Shown: in pieces, positions 55,137 to 64,000 of the stretch
Layout of the letters: every line of letters starts with the position of its first letter
Position numbering within the stretch: the stretch's first letter is position 1
Position numbers and translations under genes: made by a program
The notes under the pieces: model-generated
What the model saw: only the letters and a program-made list of their open reading frames with translations
The model's database searches: none
What the model was told of the DNA's origin: nothing
NCBI GenBank assembly: GCA_947568835.1
Contig: OX387604.1
Location: 6,975,860 to 7,039,859, forward strand
DNA length: 64,000 nucleotides
Direction of reading: 5' to 3'
Source of the DNA: Protonemura montana
Taxonomy: Eukaryota > Arthropoda > Insecta > Plecoptera > Nemouridae

Positions 55137-56187
55137 TGTAACCTGCACACTCAACGCTCGAAGTGGCGACACTGGATGACAATTCCTCTTTCGGGGATTG
55201 TGCTGACGTTCGTAGTGAGGTCCTGTCCCTGTTATCCGTTCCAAACTGCCTCGCCCAATTATTTTCAGTGTTCATTAAATGTAAAATAGAGGAATATTTG
55301 AGTAAGTTGGATAGTTACGACATGGGGAATCCCTGTGGACGAACGTCTCTAAACATGGTCACCAGCTTTTGGCAACGAACGATTGGTCGACTGAGTCACG
55401 AGGTGCGAAGACTGGTGGGTGCGTGGAAAGTGCGAAGAAAAGAAGGGCGGCGGTCGGAGGACGGTGAACCGACCGGACGTAAGAAGAAAGACGGATGGGG
55501 ACCGGCAAACCGAGCGGACGTAAGAAACGGGGTCGGCCCGGGATCGCGAGGCCAAGCGAACGCTAGTGAGCCATCGTCAGTCAGCCCAACAAAGAAACGG
55601 TTCGAGAGCGCCGAACCGAGCGGACAGAAGACAAGGACCGTCGGGAACCGTCGAACCCGAGATTCGCCAAATATCTCGAACCACGACGCTGACTCAATTC
55701 ACGACGCCTTCTCGAATGAGTCCCGAGTTACGAGCCGCCTCAACACCACCAACGCTGCCTGAGCTGCGAGCCACCTCGATACCACGACGCAGCCTGAGCT
55801 GCGAGCCACCTCCATACCACGACGCCTGCTCGACTGCGCCTTGAGCTGCGACGCCGTCCCGAGCTACGAGCGCCACGAATTACTACTCGTACTCCGCACG
55901 GTGCCCGGACGACATCGACAGCGACAGCGACGAACCGCTACATCGACGTTATTGTACTCAAGTAAAATATTTTCTTTTATTCCAGTCAGACAGCTAGCTA
56001 GGGAATTAGAGATCGTGTGTATTGTCATTCCTGAGTAAATTGGTCTTGTTTATATTATTATATTTGGCTACTCAAAGTCTGTTCCCCGCATCCTACCCAC
56101 CTTCCACGCTGAGTGCGTTGGCGGCACTTCTGACATCCGGTAACGTTGACAAAAAGTATATTACAATTTGGCTTGCCAACTTGGGGC
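55137..56187 (+). mobile_element. Possible LTR (Gypsy-like) with primer-binding site, element broken
   Basis: A sharply GC/CpG-rich block in AT-rich surroundings. It can be bounded by TGTAA at 55137 and TTACA at 56165, the short inverted ends of an LTR. Three bases later TGGCTTGCCAACTTGGGGC (56169) resembles the tRNA-Lys primer-binding site of Gypsy-type elements (TGGCGCCCAACGTGGGGC). No gag or pol follows, so only the 5' end would remain. A 199-codon frame inside (55163-55762) lacks a good start and is highly Arg/Gly/Lys-biased by the local repeats. The alternative is an isolated GC-rich island unrelated to retroelements. Confidence 0.35.
55722..55830. repeat. About 36-bp imperfect tandem repeat, three copies
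   Basis: The unit CCTGAGCTGCGAGCCACCTC followed by (G/C)ATACCACGACGC recurs three times, the first more diverged. It lies inside the GC-rich LTR candidate. Confidence 0.7.
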
Positions 56188-56911
56188 GATTAGAGGTATT
56201 TTCACAAAGGTGTATTACAAACCTAATAGCCTACCTTATTAAACCTATTTTTACCTACATTACCTTATTAAACCCACCTTAATAAAAACATTCCAAAGCA
56301 TGTAGGTAATTTTATTGACATTTATTCAATATTTTTTAATTCATTACAAATAGACAGTTACACTCTAAATGTAAATGGAATGTAATAAATAAACATTTAA
56401 AATTTTTAAACATTTAAAACATTGAAACAGATGGAAAGTATTGAAAATAAGCGGTTTTTTTCTGAACATAGGACCTACGTTTTCCTTTCAATAAAAGCGA
56501 AGATAAGACTTGCCCAATTAACGCACATAGAACACACAAAGAGGTTATCTTCAGCATTGGATGTGTGGAGTTGCACCACGATTCACTTCATCTCATGTAA
56601 ATTTAAGGCTAACCAATCTCAAACAGGTCAGCGTTATATCCTTTCTAAATGTTTGTCGTATTATGGACCGTATTATGGATGGTGGTGGTTGTTCGGGCGA
56701 TAGGGAATAATCGAAGCAAATTAAGAAAAGTAATTATTATTATTTTACTTTGATTCAAGGTTAGTGCAAAATTGTTAGCTAGGTTATAGTAAGATAATTG
56801 AACATTCTTATCCGGAATAATCTCTGTAGTAGCTTGGAGTAGCAGTTAAAAGCTAGTGATAGCGTGGTCATAATTTGGCGGTAATTTAGACATATCTTGG
56901 TCGCAACTTGA
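56188..56911. other. Gene-free stretch, 3' flank of the Gly/Tyr-rich gene
   Basis: AT-rich. It includes the 3' UTR of the minus-strand gene that follows; I see no canonical AATAAA close to its stop. Confidence 0.4.
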
Positions 56912-59158
56912 TTACCAGCCGTAAGACCCACTCGACGATTGGCTGCTGCTGCTTGATTGACTGTACGACCCACCTCCTGAAGGGTACCTACCCCCACCTC
57001 CACCACCACCCCCACACACGCTACAGTGCTGCTGCTGGGGTTGATACTGTTGCTGCGGTCGGTACTGTGGTTGAACCTGGACTACAACCACTTTGCCACC
57101 CCCATAACCACCCCCGTATCCACCCCCATGTCCACCGCCGCCGCCGTATCCACCGCCGCCGCCAAATCCACCTCCGCCGTATCCACCTCCGCCATATCCG
57201 CCTCTTTTGCCACACTTGTGACAGATAGTCCGTTTCTTACGAGGATTAGTTTCCGTATCCTCTAGCTGTGCCGTTTCCTTGTTCTCTGAAAGAAAATAGC
57301 AAATGGATTATTTTCAATTTATCAGAGTAGGTAATATATTTTATTTGTCAAATCGAGCCAAAAATGGCAACAGTAGGAATTGAATTTGTGAAGTGTGGTT
57401 GCGATGAAAAACTCAAAGTAAAAAGTAATCATTTTGAAAGGGTTATTATTTCCAGGAATCGTTGTTTCAGCAGAAATCTTCTGATCGCTATGAAACCATT
57501 TCTGCAACTGACCCACTTTCCAGATTCTGGATTTTCACTGACTCTCTATCATGGAAATTAATTGCGGAAACTGAGAGAGCTTTATCTTAAGCATACAGAC
57601 GAAGTATTCAGACGAAGAATTCTGAAAACGGATATTTCGCGTACTTTTACGTTCACAAAAAGCATCTGCACTCTGCAGTTGGAATAATAATTACACTCAG
57701 CGGATGGCGTATTCGTAGAATTCTGCATATTTAAAAAACGTGCAGAAAAATGACACTTTCCGAGTTTGTGTTAATTTTCCATTTCAATTAATAAGGCTGT
57801 GGTATATGTTGATCAGAGATTGTAAACAATGTTAAACCAAGTTTAACAAGTGTAAATCAAGCTATGTGTAAGTCAGTGATCCTAAACCAATGACACATAT
57901 GTCGTTGGTGACATGCGACAGTACTCTAGCGGTAGAGCAAGTAGCATAATTAAAAAATCCACCTATTAAACGGTCAGAAAAATGCAGGCCACTCATATTT
58001 TCACATTTTCGATTGATATTATTTGCATTGCTCTTTTCCGTTGTGGCGTGAACCTGTGCATGGATCTAGGTCCCGTACCTATTTGCTTTCAGGAAATTCC
58101 ACAGGTAACCTAACAGTTTTTGAAACTTTGACGCACAACACAGCAAGAGGAGCTGTGAAGTTTTCAAAGCTTCTTCTGTTCTCAAAATGAAATGGAGTGT
58201 AGGCTAAACGTGAGTCGAGGTAATCGATCGAAACCCTGAATGTTTCTCTGAATTAACCATGTTCTGAGTTAACCAATCACGGATCGTACCTGGCTGCTGA
58301 TATTTTTGCTGCTGTTGATCTTGTTGCTGTTGTTGCTCCGGTTGACTGAGCTGAGGAGCCAGATTGGTCGCAGCTCCAGTCAGTAGGCTCACCAATCGTG
58401 ACCTGTTGATATTGGGTTCGGAACCAGACGCGGTACCGGATGCGGTACCAGAACCAGAGTCTGCACTGGAAGTTTCTGTTTGTCTGGAAAACCTCTCAGC
58501 GCTCTCTCCAGGAGACTGCAATTCGTCGGTTATGAAGCTCTCCCCACGAACATTTCCTTTGAGAAAACAACGTCGTGAAAACTTGGTTATTCAGCCAATT
58601 CATATTCTCCCATAATGCAGTTATTACTTCTTTTTTAATGTAGACTTGGGTATACAAAGAAAGTTTAAACCACGTACTAAAGTGTATCCAGTAGTCGCTG
58701 GGATTTCTAAAATGCTATGTAAGATTTCAGTCGGAATGTATGGCACCTCCATCGACATACGACACGAAAATAGCATAGGAATTTGCTCAAAATAAGAATT
58801 TAATTATGCCCTTGGATGATTAACGAATGTCATAATAGAAATGTGAATGTTTTTTTCAAGCAGTCCAATACACTAGGCGCTAGGAGTCAAAAATGTCTAG
58901 CACCCAAACGTAAAAACGTGAATTGTCATCATCTTTACTCAGGATTGAGGCAACATAGGTTTTTTCTTTAAGTTATCTCTAAATGTGTAACCAGAGAACA
59001 TAAATAAGAAACAACGTTAGATTTTAAGATGTAATTAATCATTAAATTGTATTGTCAGCTTACTCACCTGTCTCAGAAGTGTAGCGGATGTCGAAATTCT
59101 TCCCGCTCGCTTGAGCCAAGACTAGGCTACACAGAAGTAGCAAGTGAAGTACGCCCAT
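56912..59158 (-). CDS. Secreted Gly/Tyr-rich protein with two CxxC motifs
   Basis: Three exons, 59158-59068, 58556-58290, 57285-56912, with phase 1 at both junctions; 243 residues. Residues 1-18 are a signal peptide (MGVLHLLLLCSLVLAQASG). The middle exon is Ser/Thr-rich with tandem GTASGTASGS and a Gln-rich end (PEQQQQQDQQQQKYQQ). A basic RKKR at 135-138 is followed at once by TICHKCGK, then a run of GGYGGGG-type repeats, a VVVVQVQPQYRPQQQYQP segment, CSVC, poly-Gly, and a SQSSSSQSSSGSYGW end. GYGG repeats are typical of cuticular and eggshell-type structural proteins. The paired CxxC (CHKC, CSVC) could form disulfides or bind metal. The layout parallels the gene at 50134-52167. Confidence 0.88.
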
Positions 59159-59183
59159 TGCCACGGCTGATCTACAACAAACA

Positions 59184-59210
59184 CTGCATCCGCAAGTTCC
59201 TTTATTTATA
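59184..59210 (-). promoter_or_regulatory. TATA box and initiator of the Gly/Tyr-rich gene
   Basis: TATAAATAAA (59210-59201, minus strand) precedes a GCAGTG initiator-like motif by about 25 bp; the ATG follows about 26 bp later. Confidence 0.6.
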
Positions 59211-59219
59211 CAGGATTCA

Positions 59220-60369
59220 ATGCTAGCCGATGCAGTCATAATATTGCATATTCAATTATAAAAGAAGCGGGAAGACGGTGATAATAATAGGTAGCTAATT
59301 GCATTATTAGCGCTTCTTTCAACGAAGTTATTTATTAGCGATTCACGACTCTCATGTACTACAATTTAATAGCGCATATGGAAAAATTGAAAGTGATTGC
59401 AAGCCCGGGAATCACCAGTGTTGGTCACAAATGCAATACAAACTATTGTAATTGTGGATGACGTGGCAAAAGAGCATTGAGTGTTTCGAAACGCTGTGAA
59501 ACACAGACACATACAAAGAAAATCGTGACCTTTACCAGGGTCGCGAACGACATTTCCACTTAGGAGAAAATTGTTATAGAAAATTAAAGGATTGCCCTTT
59601 ATTATATAGTGGCACAGTTAGGTTTGGGCAGTTACGGCCCATTTGTTACCGTTGTAAGATCACAAAATATATTGCAGTGGTACAACGAAAAAATTGTGAT
59701 CGGAAAAATGTTGGACCAGAAAGCAGGACGCAAGAAATATCTGTTTTGAAGAGGAGAGGTAAAGACGAAATATTAAGGCAAGGTAACGACAAGACATTTA
59801 CAAATTACTTCATTTTATATTTCTCAGTCACGGTAAAAATTAACAATATTTTTATAACATAGATCTAAAAATAAACTACAGCAAAAGTAAGCTTAGTGCA
59901 CCTCGGTCGACTCGTTTGACAGTTTGAGCCGCTCTTACTGCCTTTAAGTACAAGCAGTGATGCTATTGGTTTTATAGTCACAGCGCAGAGTTACAGCGCT
60001 GAAGTTAAACTTCCTGTGGAGAAAACGAGCCTTCAATGCTTGTTTACGGTAGTGGCCACACGATGGCGCTTTGGGCTGTATTTTAAATAAACCTCTACAA
60101 CTAGCAACTACATAATTACGACTCAAAATATCGGTACACGTGATACGAATCGTTGAGGTCAGCATAAATAATTATTAATCAAACAATCTCAAATGCGAGC
60201 AATCTGATAAAAAAAAAAAATGTGCAACACTCTAAAAGACGATTGCACCACATCTGGGATACACACGTTTCCATTAGTATGTCGGACGGTATTTTTCGCG
60301 AAAAAAGTTTAACATTAGCGCTGAGACTCTAATTATAAATTATAACCCTAACAGTGAATTACATGCATT
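59220..60369. other. Intergenic between two minus-strand low-complexity genes
   Basis: AT-rich with no supported gene. It includes the 3' UTR of the Ser-rich repeat gene to the right; no obvious canonical poly(A) hexamer close to its stop. Confidence 0.4.
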
Positions 60370-63300
60370 CTAAATTATCGCGTTTCCATCAAGAGCTTTT
60401 TGCAACAGCTCGTAATGTTTCCTATCCAATACAAAGTAACTAACATCCCTATGGACAATTGCCACCACGAATTTCTCTTGTTCATTTTGCGCTGAGGCAC
60501 CCGGTTGCGTAAATCCCTGTTGCTGCGCGCCGGGAAGAATGGCAGCGTTCAACATCGCCTCGCGCAGCTGCGCTACTTTCTGCGCGTCTCCTGTGCTTTC
60601 GAATTTTTGGGTTATGTCCGTTTCCGACACGTGGCTGACTGCTCCCAAGACGCTCTTGTGTCCTCCGGACGCGCCGGACAGTTCACGTAAAGTTGACGAC
60701 AAACTTAACACTGGACTTGCGCACGTAGGGACTGTCAGCAACTCATTCGCAATATCAATGTTCAAACCGGAAGCACTTTGTTTGTGTCCGAAATAAGTAA
60801 AATTAGTTTTAGAAAATGAAATGAGGGACCGATTTATCTTATGGGTGCTTTTGTGGTTACCACTAGCGTGATCAGAGATCGAGGTTATGTAGTTGGCCAC
60901 AGGATTCAGGATATATGAATCGGCGACCCCAAGAGCTAAAGGCAACGCCATTGGTAAACTTCCGGTAGTGGTAAGATGAATCTTATCTCCTTGGCTCGGT
61001 GAAAACGGTATTTGTATTAAATCACCTGAGCTAATTGTTAAAGGAATCGAAATTGCTCCCCCGACGCTAGAAGCGGGAGGAACAGGAACTGAGTCAAAGG
61101 CAGGAAGATTTGAATTTGAACCGTCGAAGCCGGAAGTTGAAGGAATTGATATTGAATCAATGGCACCGGAAGTAGAAGGAATTGAAATTGGGTCATTGGA
61201 ACCGGAAGTTAAAGAATTTGAAATTGAGTTTACGGAACCAGAATTATGAGGAATTGAAATTGAGTCAATAGAGCCGGAAGTTGAAGGAATTGGAATTGAG
61301 TCAACGGAACCGGAAGTTGAAGGAATTGAAATCGAGTCAACGGAACCGGACGTTGAAGGAATTGAAGTTGAGTCAACGGAACCGGAAGTTGAAGGAATTG
61401 AAATCGAGTCAACGGAACCGGAAGTTGAAGGAATTGGAATTGAGTCAACGGAACCGGAAGTTAAAGGAATTAAAATTGAGTCAACGAAGCCGGAAGTTGA
61501 AGGAATTGAAATTGAGTCAACGAAGCCGGAAGTTGAAGAAATTGAACTCGAGTCAACGGAACCGGAAGTTGAAGGAATTGAAATTAAGTCAATGGAGCCG
61601 GAAGTTGAAGGAATTGAAATTGAATCAACGAGGCTGGAAGTTGAAGGAATTGAAATTGAGTCAACGGAACCGGAAGTTGGAGAAATTGACATTGAGGAAA
61701 GGGAACCGGAAGTTGAAGGAATTGAAGTTGAGTCAACGGAACTGGAAATTGGAGAAATTGAAATTGAGTCAACGGAACCAGATGTTGAAGGAATTGATTC
61801 AGAGTCAACGGAACCGGAAGTTAAAGGAATTAAAATTGAATCAGTGGAACTGGAAGTTGAAGGAATTAAAATTGAGTCAACGGAACCGGAAGTTGAAGGA
61901 ATTGAAGTTGAGTCAACGGAACCGGAAGTTGAAGGAATTGAAATTGAGTCAACGGAAACGGAAGTTGAAGGAATTGAAATTGAGTCAACGGAACTGGAAG
62001 TTGGTGAAATTGAGTCAACGGAACCGGAAGTTGAAGGAATTGATTCAGAGTCAACGGAACCGGAAGTTGAAGGAATTGAAATTGAATCAGTGGAACTGGA
62101 AGTTGAAGGAATTAAAATTGAATCAGTGGAACTGGAAGTTGGAGGAATTGAAATTGAGTCAACGGAACTGGAAGTTGAAGGAATTGAAGTTGAGTCAACG
62201 GAACTGGAAGTTGGAGAGATTGAAATTGAGTCAACGGAACCGGAAGTTGAAGGATTTGATTCAGAGTCAACGGAACCGGAAGTTGTAGGAAGTAAAATTG
62301 AGTCAATGGAACCGGAAGTTGAAGGAATTGAAATTAAGTCAACGGAACCAGAAGTTGAAGGGATTGAAATTGAGTCAACGGAACCGGAAGTTGAAGGAAT
62401 TGAAATTGAGTCAACGGAACCGGAAGTTGAAGGAATTGAAATTGAGTCAACGGAACCGGAAGTTGAAGGAATTGAAGTTGAGTTAACGGAACCGGAAGTT
62501 GAAGTTGAAGGAATTGAAATTGAGTCAACGGAACCGGAAGTTGAAGGAATTGAAATTGAGTCAATGGAACTGGAAGTTGAAGGAATTGAAATTGAATCAG
62601 TGGAACTGGAAGTTGAAGGAATTGAAATTGAGTCAACGGAACTGGAAGTTGAAGGAATTGAAATTGAATCAGTGGAACTGGAAGTTGAAGGAATTAAAAT
62701 TGAGTCAAAGGAGCCGGAAGTTGAAGGAACTGAAATTGAGTCGATGGATCCGGAATGCTGAGGAATTGACGTTGATTCACTGAAACCTGATGTTGATTGA
62801 TTGGGCGATGGCTGGTCTATGTTTTCATTTGCAAAATATGATGACACGCTCACATTATTTGCACTGTTCAACGCAGGCACGAAGTTAATTTCTTGGTTCA
62901 AAACTTCGATATTTTCATCTGGGTTCAAGGGATTTTCTTGCTGCCAGCTTGGTACATTACTTGCGGTTTGACTACCGCCCACAACGTCACTGCCAACATT
63001 ACTTATTATTTGATTACTGGAAACAATTCCGTCGTCATCTTTGACGCTGCCTTGAGCAAATAGGTTGTGGCTAGATGTGATTACCTCATTGCCTGAAGGA
63101 AAACCTGAAGAAATACTTATGCCCATTGATGTACCTGCGGGATTGAGAGAAGAAATACTTGCCAAATTGGGGAGAGAGTTTTCTAAAGAGCCAGGAGAAT
63201 GAACTGATGCAGTTTCGGAAGTGCTGAGAACATTACCAGAAAAGTTGTTGAAATTTCCAAGAGAACTATTAGGTGAAGTGATGGAAGTGTCGAAAGTTCC

Positions 63301-64000
63301 AGAAGGTAGACCGGATGAAGAATCGGAAGTTACAGAAGAAAATATATTGGATGAAGCGTCGGGAGTGCCTGTGGAAATACTAGGGGAAGTGACGACAGAG
63401 CCAGGGGAAGTGACGACAGAGCCAGGGAAAATATCAGATGTAGTGTCGACAGAGCCAGAGGATATACCGGATGTTGTGTTAACAGTACCCGGGGAAATAT
63501 CGGATGAAGTCCCGGAATCTGCACTGGAAGTACTCAGAATTGTGGGTGAGGAGAAGAAAGTGTCCGGATTGAAAAGCAATTCAATGCCAGAAAGACTGCT
63601 CGCTTCGCTCGCTGCATTGACAAGTTCGGTAAGCAATTCGTTTTTTTTTTCACTGCCTGCTTGAAACGTTTGCGAACCGTCGAAAACATGTTGCAAGCAG
63701 GTTGCACATCCCCCTAAAAGCTTTGAAAAACACTCGACAGACTTCTTAAACCGCCCTTGTAGGCTTTTAAGCAGGTCGAAATATCTCTTATACTTCACCA
63801 GGCTAGCCTCGAACATGCGCACCTGATTTTCATCCAAACGAAATGACGGAAATCTAGTTATCCGCTCTTCAACTTCCTTTAGATTGGCAAGAAATTGATC
63901 TTGAAATAGCTTCTGTCTGTTATTTTCTGTCTTCTTGCGAAGCTGTTCCATTGATTTTACGGTATCTGACCAATGGTTGAGCAGCTCCTCGAAGCTTACT
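60370..64000 (-). CDS. Large Ser-rich protein with about 45 twelve-residue repeats (5' end outside window)
   Basis: An uninterrupted frame of 1193 codons from the ATG at 63951 to TAG at 60370; it remains open to the window edge, so the true start may lie beyond. Residues 1-130 are charged and helical ([32 protein letters not shown]) with a CATC cysteine pair. A Ser/Thr/Gly/Pro-rich zone follows (about 130-395). Residues about 395-945 are tandem copies of [12 protein letters not shown] with variants ([24 protein letters not shown]). The last 250 residues are non-repetitive, ending [20 protein letters not shown] then [12 protein letters not shown]. Ser/Thr density suggests heavy O-glycosylation or phosphorylation, mucin- or silk-like, but I see no signal peptide in this part and recognise no family. 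Confidence 0.85.
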   Translation of the reverse strand, partial: VSFEELLNHWSDTVKSMEQLRKKTENNRQKLFQDQFLANLKEVEERITRFPSFRLDENQVRMFEASLVKYKRYFDLLKSLQGRFKKSVECFSKLLGGCATCLQHVFDGSQTFQAGSEKKNELLTELVNAASEASSLSGIELLFNPDTFFSSPTILSTSSADSGTSSDISPGTVNTTSGISSGSVDTTSDIFPGSVVTSPGSVVTSPSISTGTPDASSNIFSSVTSDSSSGLPSGTFDTSITSPNSSLGNFNNFSGNVLSTSETASVHSPGSLENSLPNLASISSLNPAGTSMGISISSGFPSGNEVITSSHNLFAQGSVKDDDGIVSSNQIISNVGSDVVGGSQTASNVPSWQQENPLNPDENIEVLNQEINFVPALNSANNVSVSSYFANENIDQPSPNQSTSGFSESTSIPQHSGSIDSISVPSTSGSFDSILIPSTSSSTDSISIPSTSSSVDSISIPSTSSSTDSISIPSTSSSIDSISIPSTSGSVDSISIPSTSTSGSVNSTSIPSTSGSVDSISIPSTSGSVDSISIPSTSGSVDSISIPSTSGSVDLISIPSTSGSIDSILLPTTSGSVDSESNPSTSGSVDSISISPTSSSVDSTSIPSTSSSVDSISIPPTSSSTDSILIPSTSSSTDSISIPSTSGSVDSESIPSTSGSVDSISPTSSSVDSISIPSTSVSVDSISIPSTSGSVDSTSIPSTSGSVDSILIPSTSSSTDSILIPLTSGSVDSESIPSTSGSVDSISISPISSSVDSTSIPSTSGSLSSMSISPTSGSVDSISIPSTSSLVDSISIPSTSGSIDLISIPSTSGSVDSSSISSTSGFVDSISIPSTSGFVDSILIPLTSGSVDSIPIPSTSGSVDSISIPSTSGSVDSTSIPSTSGSVDSISIPSTSGSVDSIPIPSTSGSIDSISIPHNSGSVNSISNSLTSGSNDPISIPSTSGAIDSISIPSTSGFDGSNSNLPAFDSVPVPPASSVGGAISIPLTISSGDLIQIPFSPSQGDKIHLTTTGSLPMALPLALGVADSYILNPVANYITSISDHASGNHKSTHKINRSLISFSKTNFTYFGHKQSASGLNIDIANELLTVPTCASPVLSLSSTLRELSGASGGHKSVLGAVSHVSETDITQKFESTGDAQKVAQLREAMLNAAILPGAQQQGFTQPGASAQNEQEKFVVAIVHRDVSYFVLDRKHYELLQKALDGNAII
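61110..62770. repeat. 36-bp coding minisatellite, about 45 copies
   Basis: On the + strand the unit is GAAGTTGAAGGAATTGAAAT followed by TGAGTCAACGGAACCG. Copies are mostly 80-95% alike, and nearly every length change is a multiple of 3 bp, preserving the minus-strand frame. Because 36 is a multiple of 3 and the unit lacks stops in several frames, + strand frames of 335 and 389 codons also appear; these are consequences of the repeat. Variants with SVDSES recur every 6-7 units, suggesting a higher-order repeat. Confidence 0.95.

Noticed and set aside
55163-55762. 199-codon frame in the GC-rich block
   Set aside because: No ATG for the first 50 codons, composition follows local repeats (AACCGAGCGGACGTAAG), and it lies in a probable LTR.
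57026-57265. + strand frames opposite the Gly/Tyr-rich exon
   Set aside because: Antisense shadows of GGYGGGG repeats (Pro/Thr/Ala-rich), not supported by any start or splice signal.

Overview
The window is nuclear DNA of an arthropod, very probably an insect. Genes are interrupted by GT-AG introns of about 80 bp to several kb. Protein-coding parts are recognisable metazoan genes (SR-protein kinase, 2-Cys peroxiredoxin, exocyst Sec8, an ABCG half transporter), and the spaces are AT-rich and full of short retroelements. I cannot resolve the order of insect from the sequence alone.

Layout. 1-8860: AT-rich sequence with two GC/CpG-rich islands (about 5340-5760 and 7180-8080) and three possible phase-compatible 5' exons for the kinase. 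8861-16168 (+): SRPK, ten exons. 16673-17426 (-): typical 2-Cys peroxiredoxin, convergent with SRPK, with poly(A) signals only 45-50 bp apart. 17430-22770: intergenic, repeat-bearing. 22770-23667 (-): an unrecognised 128-residue gene built from six small phase-0 exons separated by five homologous introns, i.e. a tandemly amplified exon-intron cassette. 23957-26356 (-): 5'-truncated non-LTR retrotransposon with a long RT reading frame. 26556-26990: a 5S-rRNA-derived SINE. 27878-32199 (+): complete Sec8/EXOC4, nine exons, one GC-AG intron. 35010-45892 (-): complete ABCG half transporter (E23/white-like), ten exons spread over 11 kb, with SINE-like insertions in its introns. 50134-52167 (+): secreted Ser/Gly-rich protein with a TATA promoter. 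52541-52706: 8-bp minisatellite. 54236-55131: putative TIR element. 55137-56187: possible LTR plus primer-binding site. 56912-59158 (-): secreted Gly/Tyr-rich protein, also with a TATA promoter. 60370-64000 (-): 5'-incomplete large Ser-rich protein dominated by about 45 copies of a 12-residue repeat.

The first 46 kb are mostly housekeeping genes (splicing kinase, antioxidant, exocytosis, membrane transport) with no evident common pathway. The last 14 kb hold a cluster of low-complexity proteins; two are certainly secreted and share a layout of signal peptide, linker, basic cleavage-like site and Gly-rich domain, suggesting extracellular materials such as cuticle, silk, glue or saliva (inference). 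The most novel items are the exon-cassette gene at 22.8-23.7 kb, the 36-bp coding repeat at 61.1-62.8 kb, the 5S-derived SINE family, and the near-perfect 92-bp-arm hairpin at 3.3-3.5 kb.
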